Shown one piece after another: positions 59,500 through 64,000 of a stretch of DNA of 64,000 nucleotides. The DNA lies in assembly GCA_050260015.1 (NCBI GenBank), contig JBLNBN010000029.1, positions 62,001 through 126,000 on the forward strand, written 5' to 3'. A model generated the notes under the pieces. The model was given only the letters and a program-made list of their open reading frames with translations, was not told the DNA's origin and made no database searches. Each line of letters begins with the position of its first letter. Position 1 is the stretch's first letter. The position numbers were made by a program, and so were the translations under genes. The DNA is from JBLNBN01 sp050260015 (lineage in GTDB: Bacteria > Bacteroidota > Ignavibacteria > Kapaibacteriales > UBA2268).

Positions 59500-60858
59500 A
59501 TGAAAGAAAAAACCGTTTACGAATGCACGGAATGCGGAGCGCGCTCGACTCGCTGGCTGGGGCGCTGCCAGAATTGCGGCGCATGGAATTCGCTCGTCGA
59601 AACGACTGTCGCCGCAAGCGGCCCTAAAACGCAAAAGCCCCACGCGGCGACCCGTCCGCGGAGCAAAGTGTTTCGGTTGGGCGAGATAGACGCGGAGGCG
59701 AACTATCGTATAATTACCGGTATAAAGGAACTGGACCGCGCTCTCGGAGGCGGGATCATTCCCGGTTCGCTCGTGCTAATCGGCGGGGACCCGGGCATAG
59801 GGAAATCGACCCTCTTGCTTCAAATGTGCGGTAGGCTTGAAAGCGAGAATCCGCTCTACGTTTCCGGCGAGGAATCGCTTCAGCAGATACGCTATCGGTC
59901 CTCGCGCATGACCGGCATATCCGATTCCATGCAATTGCTGGCGGAAACCGAGATCGAGCAAATCGAGGCGGTTATCCGCGGCACGGACTGCGGGCTCGTA
60001 ATTATCGACTCCATTCAATCGGTTTACTCCTCCTACGTCGACTCCACGCCCGGCAGCGTTTCGCAGGTGCGCGAGTGCACTACGCGTTTTATGCAGATCG
60101 CCAAGCAAACCAATAAACCGATATTTATTGTCGGCCACGTAACGAAAGAGGGCGCCATAGCGGGGCCTAAAATGCTCGAGCACATGGTCGACACAGTCCT
60201 GCAGTTCGAGGGCGAGCGAACGTATTCCTATAGAATAATGCGCGCTATAAAGAACAGGTTCGGCTCGACGAACGAAATAGGAATTTTCGAGATGGGCGAG
60301 GACGGCTTGCAGGAAGTGGCGAATCCCTCGGCAATATTTCTTGGAGGACGCGAGCAGGATGAATCCGGCGTGGCGATCGTCGCCTCGATCGAGGGCAGCC
60401 GGCCGATACTGCTCGAGGTGCAGGCGCTCGTCACCCCGACCAGCTACGGCATGCCCCAACGCACGGCGAACGGGTTCGACATGCGCCGCCTGCAGATGAT
60501 CATCGCCGTGCTTGAAAAGCGGCTCGGCGTAGTCCTTCGCCATAGCGACGTATTCGTTAACGTCGCCGGGGGAGTCTACCTAAACGATCCTTCGGTCGAT
60601 CTTGGGATCGCCGCCGCGCTCGTTAGTTCGCTGCGGGACGCTCCTATCGACGCAAAAACGGTAATAATCGGCGAGATCGGTCTAACGGGAGAGGTGCGAC
60701 ACGCGAGCGCGCTCGCGCAACGCCTTTCCGAAGCGGAAAAATTGGGATTCTCCCGCGCGATTGCCCCTAAAAGCTCTATGGGCAAGCTCCCGCGCAAATA
60801 CGACTTGAACGTAACGCCAGTCGATAGAATTTCCGTCGCTCTCGCTCAAATAATTTAG
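59500..60858 (+). CDS. radA: DNA repair protein RadA (Sms)
   Basis: A 452-residue RadA. The N-terminal zinc finger has C9, C12, C23 and C26 (CTECGARSTRWLGRCQNC), Walker A is GGDPGIGKSTLL at about 93-104, the RadA-specific KNRFGS motif is in RAIKNRFGSTNEIG, and the C-terminal Lon-protease-like domain has VNVAGGVYLNDPSVDLGIAAAL. RadA is a hexameric helicase that helps branch migration in recombination. A palindrome follows its stop codon. Confidence 0.95.
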   Translation: MKEKTVYECTECGARSTRWLGRCQNCGAWNSLVETTVAASGPKTQKPHAATRPRSKVFRLGEIDAEANYRIITGIKELDRALGGGIIPGSLVLIGGDPGIGKSTLLLQMCGRLESENPLYVSGEESLQQIRYRSSRMTGISDSMQLLAETEIEQIEAVIRGTDCGLVIIDSIQSVYSSYVDSTPGSVSQVRECTTRFMQIAKQTNKPIFIVGHVTKEGAIAGPKMLEHMVDTVLQFEGERTYSYRIMRAIKNRFGSTNEIGIFEMGEDGLQEVANPSAIFLGGREQDESGVAIVASIEGSRPILLEVQALVTPTSYGMPQRTANGFDMRRLQMIIAVLEKRLGVVLRHSDVFVNVAGGVYLNDPSVDLGIAAALVSSLRDAPIDAKTVIIGEIGLTGEVRHASALAQRLSEAEKLGFSRAIAPKSSMGKLPRKYDLNVTPVDRISVALAQII

Positions 60859-60860
60859 CG

Positions 60861-60880
60861 GAAATAAAAATTTTTATTTC
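60861..60880. other. AT-only palindrome downstream of radA
   Basis: GAAATAAAAATTTTTATTTC is a perfect 20-bp palindrome beginning 3 bp after the radA stop and 49 bp before the next ATG. It lacks a GC stem, so it is a weak terminator at best. It could also be a binding site or an intrinsically bent element. Confidence 0.3.
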
Positions 60881-60928
60881 TAAAATCGCCATAGTATATT
60901 AACAAAAAAAAATCTAACGGGCGGCGAA

Positions 60929-62221
60929 ATGTTTGAAACATTTATACAGGAAGAAGTCAGAAAATTAAGACGCGAGCTCGCCGGAGCCTCGGCGCAAATA
61001 CATTTAAACGAAATAAATTCCATGAGCGGATGGGCGAAGCCCTACAAGGCGTTTTTTTCCGCCGAGATCGGTTGGCAGGCCTATCGCTCGCTGGCCTTTA
61101 TCGTCTCCAACCCGTATTTTAAGCTCGAAGGCGAGGATAGTTCGGAAGCTCTTGCTCTGCTGGCAAGAAAGCTAAAGGACAATGCGAAGTTTAGCCGCGA
61201 GGACGCCGAAAAGCTGCTCGAAAGCGCCGTGAAGATCCGGTTGAACTTCCTGCTGCGCCCGACGTTCACGCTCCGTCAAGCGCTTGCCGGCGGCGAATCC
61301 GGGAGGCTTGTCGAGGAATGCCGCCTGAAGCTCGCCTACCTGGACGACTACGCCGATATTCTTAAAGCGCTCCGCGAAAAGTTTAATTCGCTGGAAAAAG
61401 AACCCGCTAGTACTGGATTTATCACCTACGCGGAATTGAATTACTTCATAGAATCAATTTTCCGCGATATGGCCGTTAAGTTTAAAGGCGAAGACTACGT
61501 CCGGATGCTCGCTCCCGCGTTCGAATTCTTCGACCTGGACAAGGACGGCGCGCGCGCCATCCCTTCGGAGGCCGCGGTAATATTCTTCGAGGACGTCGGC
61601 TGGCGCGCGCATGCCAATCAATTGCGAAAGCTTGCAGGCGACATCCTAACCGAGGACGAATTGGAGGAGACGTTCTTCGAAGGCGCCATGCCCGAGTTCG
61701 CCCCTCCCCGCCCGGGGGGTAAGCCCGTCTACCTGGAGTTCGACGCGCCGATCGCGGCGAACCCGGTAGAAAAGGAAACTACGCCCGACGCGGACAAGGA
61801 CCAGAAAATCGACGACGAGCTGACCGACGAGGAACTGGGCGAAGCCCCGCTTGAGCCCGAAGGCGGCGATATTGGAGAAAAACCGTTCATTACCAGGTTC
61901 GAAAGCTCGGAAGACTTTTTAGGCCGCGCCGAGTTCGAGTACGAGCGTAACGACGCCGGGCAGAGCAAGGACGCGAGCTTCGACGACCTGATTAAAAATA
62001 TTGAGGGAAGGATAAAACCGCCGGCCCACGCCTCCTCGGAAGAGGAGCTCGAGCATAAGAGCGCGAAAATAGAAGATATTAAAAACGAATTGCGAAGTTT
62101 GCTCTCGGATGACGAAGCTGAACCGGATTATTCGGATTATTTAAAAGAAGCCGGTTCGAAAAAGCTTGATATAGGCGGCGAACGCGGCGAAGAAACTGAC
62201 GAAAGGAAAGACCAGGAATGA
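60929..62221 (+). CDS. Uncharacterised protein with acidic disordered C-terminus
   Basis: A 430-residue protein I do not recognise. Residues 1-270 look alpha-helical (FIQEEVRKLRREL, RLKLAYLDDYADILKALREKF) with one EF-hand-like loop FFDLDKDGARAIPSEAA near 210, though its 12-residue spacing is imperfect. From about 270 it becomes acidic and low-complexity (KETTPDADKDQKIDDELTDEE, GEAPLEPEGGDIG), probably disordered. No signal peptide or membrane helix. Its stop overlaps obgE by four bases, so it is translationally coupled to a ribosome-associated GTPase. Confidence 0.7.
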   Translation: MFETFIQEEVRKLRRELAGASAQIHLNEINSMSGWAKPYKAFFSAEIGWQAYRSLAFIVSNPYFKLEGEDSSEALALLARKLKDNAKFSREDAEKLLESAVKIRLNFLLRPTFTLRQALAGGESGRLVEECRLKLAYLDDYADILKALREKFNSLEKEPASTGFITYAELNYFIESIFRDMAVKFKGEDYVRMLAPAFEFFDLDKDGARAIPSEAAVIFFEDVGWRAHANQLRKLAGDILTEDELEETFFEGAMPEFAPPRPGGKPVYLEFDAPIAANPVEKETTPDADKDQKIDDELTDEELGEAPLEPEGGDIGEKPFITRFESSEDFLGRAEFEYERNDAGQSKDASFDDLIKNIEGRIKPPAHASSEEELEHKSAKIEDIKNELRSLLSDDEAEPDYSDYLKEAGSKKLDIGGERGEETDERKDQE

Positions 62222-63207
62222 AGTTTATAGACATCGCAAAGATAAAAGTTAAAGCAGGGGACGGCGGCGACGGCCACTCCTCGTTCAGAAAGGAAAAATT
62301 CGTTCCTAAGGGCGGCCCGGACGGCGGCAACGGCGGGCGCGGGGGCAATGTAATATTGCTGGCCGATCCGCATTTGAACACCCTACTCGATTTTAAATTT
62401 AAGAATTCCTACGAGGCCGAAGCGGGTCGCGAAGGCGGGAAGTCTAATAAGACGGGGAGATACGGAGAGAATTTAATAATCAAGGTACCGGTAGGCACGG
62501 AAGTTAAAAACGCCGAAACCGGGGACCTGATCTGCGACCTGACCGAGCATTACCAGGAGTTTGTCGTCGCCCGCGGCGGCAACGGCGGGTTCGGTAACGC
62601 GGAGTTCGCCACGGCGACAAACCGCGCGCCGCGCCGCGCCAATCCCGGGCTTCCCGGCGACGAGTTGGATATTGTTTTAGAGCTTAAGCTCATCGCCGAC
62701 ATCGGCATAGTCGGCCTGCCCAACGTCGGCAAGTCCACGCTTATCTCCGTGATAAGCCAGGCTAAGCCTAAAATTGCCGACTACGAGTTTACTACGCTCG
62801 TGCCGAATCTGGGCATAGTCAAGATCGAGGAAGGGAAGAACTTCACCGTGGCGGATATCCCGGGCTTAATAGAAGGCGCTTCCGAAGGCAAGGGGCTGGG
62901 ATTGCAATTCCTGCGGCACGTCGAGCGTTCCCGCGCTCTCGTGTTTTTGCTCGATTCGCTCTCGGAGGACCCGGCGGCGGATTATGAAACGCTCCGCAAC
63001 GAATTGATAAAATACAATCCCGCTATGGACGAGAAACGCAAAATAATTTGCCTCTCGAGGATCGACGCAGTTCCCCCCGAAAGGCGCGAAGAGCTTCTCG
63101 CGATGAGAATAGCCGGGCAAGAGCCTATCGCGCTCTCCTCCGTCACCGGGGAAAGCGTTGAAAAGATTAAATTCCTCATGTGGAAATTAGTCGGCGAGGG
63201 AGCTTGA
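62218..63207 (+). CDS. obgE: GTPase ObgE/CgtA
   Basis: A 329-residue Obg GTPase. The glycine-rich Obg fold is at the N-terminus (AGDGGDGHSSFRKEKFVPKG, GGPDGGNGGRGGNVILLADP), and the G domain has G1 GLPNVGKSTLIS, G3 DIPGLIEGASEGKGLG and the RHVERSRALVFLLDS stretch. Obg associates with the 50S subunit and links ribosome assembly to stress. It lacks the extra C-terminal OCT domain of some Obg proteins. Dtd overlaps its end. Confidence 0.95.
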   Translation: MKFIDIAKIKVKAGDGGDGHSSFRKEKFVPKGGPDGGNGGRGGNVILLADPHLNTLLDFKFKNSYEAEAGREGGKSNKTGRYGENLIIKVPVGTEVKNAETGDLICDLTEHYQEFVVARGGNGGFGNAEFATATNRAPRRANPGLPGDELDIVLELKLIADIGIVGLPNVGKSTLISVISQAKPKIADYEFTTLVPNLGIVKIEEGKNFTVADIPGLIEGASEGKGLGLQFLRHVERSRALVFLLDSLSEDPAADYETLRNELIKYNPAMDEKRKIICLSRIDAVPPERREELLAMRIAGQEPIALSSVTGESVEKIKFLMWKLVGEGA

Positions 63208-63644
63208 GGTTAGTCGTTCAGCGCGTTTCAAGCGCGCGCGTACTAGTCGACGGGAAAGTCGTCGGGGAAATATCCCGCGGCGCGGCGGCGCTCTTGGGAG
63301 TCGCAGCGACCGACGGCGAAAAGGAAATCGAATGGATCGCCAATAAATTGGCGAATTTAAGAATTTTCGAAGACGCCGAGGGGAAGATGAATCTCTCCTC
63401 GGTCGACGTCGGCGGCGAATTGCTCGTCGTATCGAACTTTACGCTCTATGGGGACGTCCAGAGAGGATTTAGACCTTCGTTTACCCAGGCCGCCGCGCCG
63501 GAGCTAGCCGAGCCGATCTATGATAAATTCGTGGAAAGGATGCGTAAAACTGGGCTTAAAATTGAAACGGGCGTCTTCGGCGCAATGATGAGGCTCGAGA
63601 TAATAGGCGACGGGCCGGTCACGATCCTCGTGGAGAGCAAATAA
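63204..63644 (+). CDS. dtd: D-aminoacyl-tRNA deacylase
   Basis: A 146-residue Dtd with LRLVVQRVSSARVLVDGKVVGEISRG at the start, LVVSNFTLYGD-like VVSNFTLYGDVQRGFRPSFTQAA (including the active-site SNFTLYG region), and VFGAMMRLEIIGDGPVTILVES at the end. It removes D-amino acids wrongly charged on tRNA. The start is a TTG at 63204-63206, overlapping the obgE TGA by two bases; the GTG-initiated longer frame at 63180 would add eight odd residues. The protein length then matches the family. Confidence 0.92.
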   Translation: MRLVVQRVSSARVLVDGKVVGEISRGAAALLGVAATDGEKEIEWIANKLANLRIFEDAEGKMNLSSVDVGGELLVVSNFTLYGDVQRGFRPSFTQAAAPELAEPIYDKFVERMRKTGLKIETGVFGAMMRLEIIGDGPVTILVESK

Positions 63645-63675
63645 TTAGAATATTATAAATTACTTACGACTATAA

Positions 63676-64000
63676 ATGGCCGCTTTAGAAAAATTACTGC
63701 AGGCGCAGGACGACAAGAACTCTATACTCTGCGTCGGGCTCGACCCTGAAACAGGAAAATTGCCCGAGGGAATTGAAAAATCGCCAAGGGGAATTTTAGA
63801 ATTTAATAAACGATTGATAGAGGCGACGAGCGACGTCTGCTGCGCCTATAAGCTCAATTTCGCGTTCTACGAACGCTATGGCGTAGAGGGTTTCGAGATT
63901 CTTAAGAGAACATTCGAGGCAATACCCAGGAGAAACTTCTCGATAGCCGACGCAAAGCGGGGCGATATTGGAAATACTTCCCGCGCCTACGCCGCTTCCT
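63676..64000 (+). CDS. pyrF: Orotidine 5'-phosphate decarboxylase, partial (runs off the right edge)
   Basis: The ATG at 63676-63678 opens a frame that reaches the right edge, 108 codons in. It encodes an OMP decarboxylase of the long, type 2 kind: LCVGLDPETGKLPEGI, AYKLNFAFYERYGVEGF and the active-site DAKRGDIGNTSRAYA, with the DxKxxD-type Lys and Asp pair. It makes UMP from OMP in pyrimidine synthesis. It follows dtd by 31 bp on the same strand. Confidence 0.9.
   Translation, partial: MAALEKLLQAQDDKNSILCVGLDPETGKLPEGIEKSPRGILEFNKRLIEATSDVCCAYKLNFAFYERYGVEGFEILKRTFEAIPRRNFSIADAKRGDIGNTSRAYAAS

Noticed and set aside
59776..60543. A 255-residue minus-strand frame opposite radA
   Set aside because: It is the antisense of the well-conserved radA and resembles no known protein.

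Overview
The window looks like chromosomal DNA from an uncultured Gram-negative bacterium of the Bacteroidota/Chlorobiota/Ignavibacteriota group. This is inference, from: a C-terminal type IX secretion sorting domain on the 1117-residue beta-propeller protein, lipid A synthesis (lpxK), DUF1573 and helix-hairpin-helix/outer-membrane-barrel proteins typical of that group, and TAnnTTTG promoter boxes upstream of several genes. Coding DNA is moderately GC-rich and the spacers are AT-rich. No rRNA, tRNA, CRISPR array or insertion-sequence transposase was found.

Layout. (1) 1-13098, minus strand: a tightly packed surface-glycan locus read right to left. It holds an NAD-dependent epimerase, two radical SAM proteins, a GT9 glycosyltransferase, a split transketolase, a methyltransferase, a third radical SAM/SPASM protein, another methyltransferase, an RmlD-like reductase and the first 1341 residues of a giant glycosyltransferase that runs off the left edge. 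(2) 13420-14832: a DNA cytosine-5 methyltransferase and a Vsr mismatch endonuclease, with no restriction enzyme. (3) 15041-20756: a phage-derived head and lysis cassette (protease/scaffold, frameshifted major capsid protein, decoration protein, DUF1320 adaptor, holin-like protein, CHAP endolysin, portal) with its own promoter and a perfect 17-bp palindrome, but no terminase, tail or integrase. (4) 20792-23966: mraZ with its binding boxes, rsmH, and an RqcH-type NFACT gene where ftsL/ftsI would be expected. (5) 24129-31717: mixed housekeeping genes, including a lone hydG, a J-domain protein, an acyl-CoA dehydrogenase, an MlaF-like ATPase, a GIY-YIG gene inside an inverted repeat, a GT4 glycosyltransferase and a rubrerythrin. 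(6) 31931-37086: flippase, UDP-galactopyranose mutase, sodium:solute symporter and lpxK. (7) 37098-54536: HhH barrel protein, PAS-repeat protein with a dead kinase H-box, glutamine amidotransferase, mraY, esterase, T9SS propeller protein, tryptophanase, two UbiA proteins, BtrH-like, DUF58 and M29 proteins, and Rex. (8) 54785-64000: AIM24-like protein, nadC, nadA, an SDR, MmcQ and DinB proteins, radA, an unknown acidic protein, obgE, dtd and the start of pyrF.

Functionally, the window is mainly cell-envelope biology: glycan assembly, lipid A, peptidoglycan precursor synthesis and lipid trafficking. NAD synthesis with Rex sensing, translation quality control (RqcH, Dtd) and a reduced phage island make up much of the rest. 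The best candidates for undescribed biology are the three-radical-SAM/split-transketolase glycan operon, the tailless capsid/lysis cassette, the BtrH-like protein near a normal/degenerate UbiA pair, and the GIY-YIG element.
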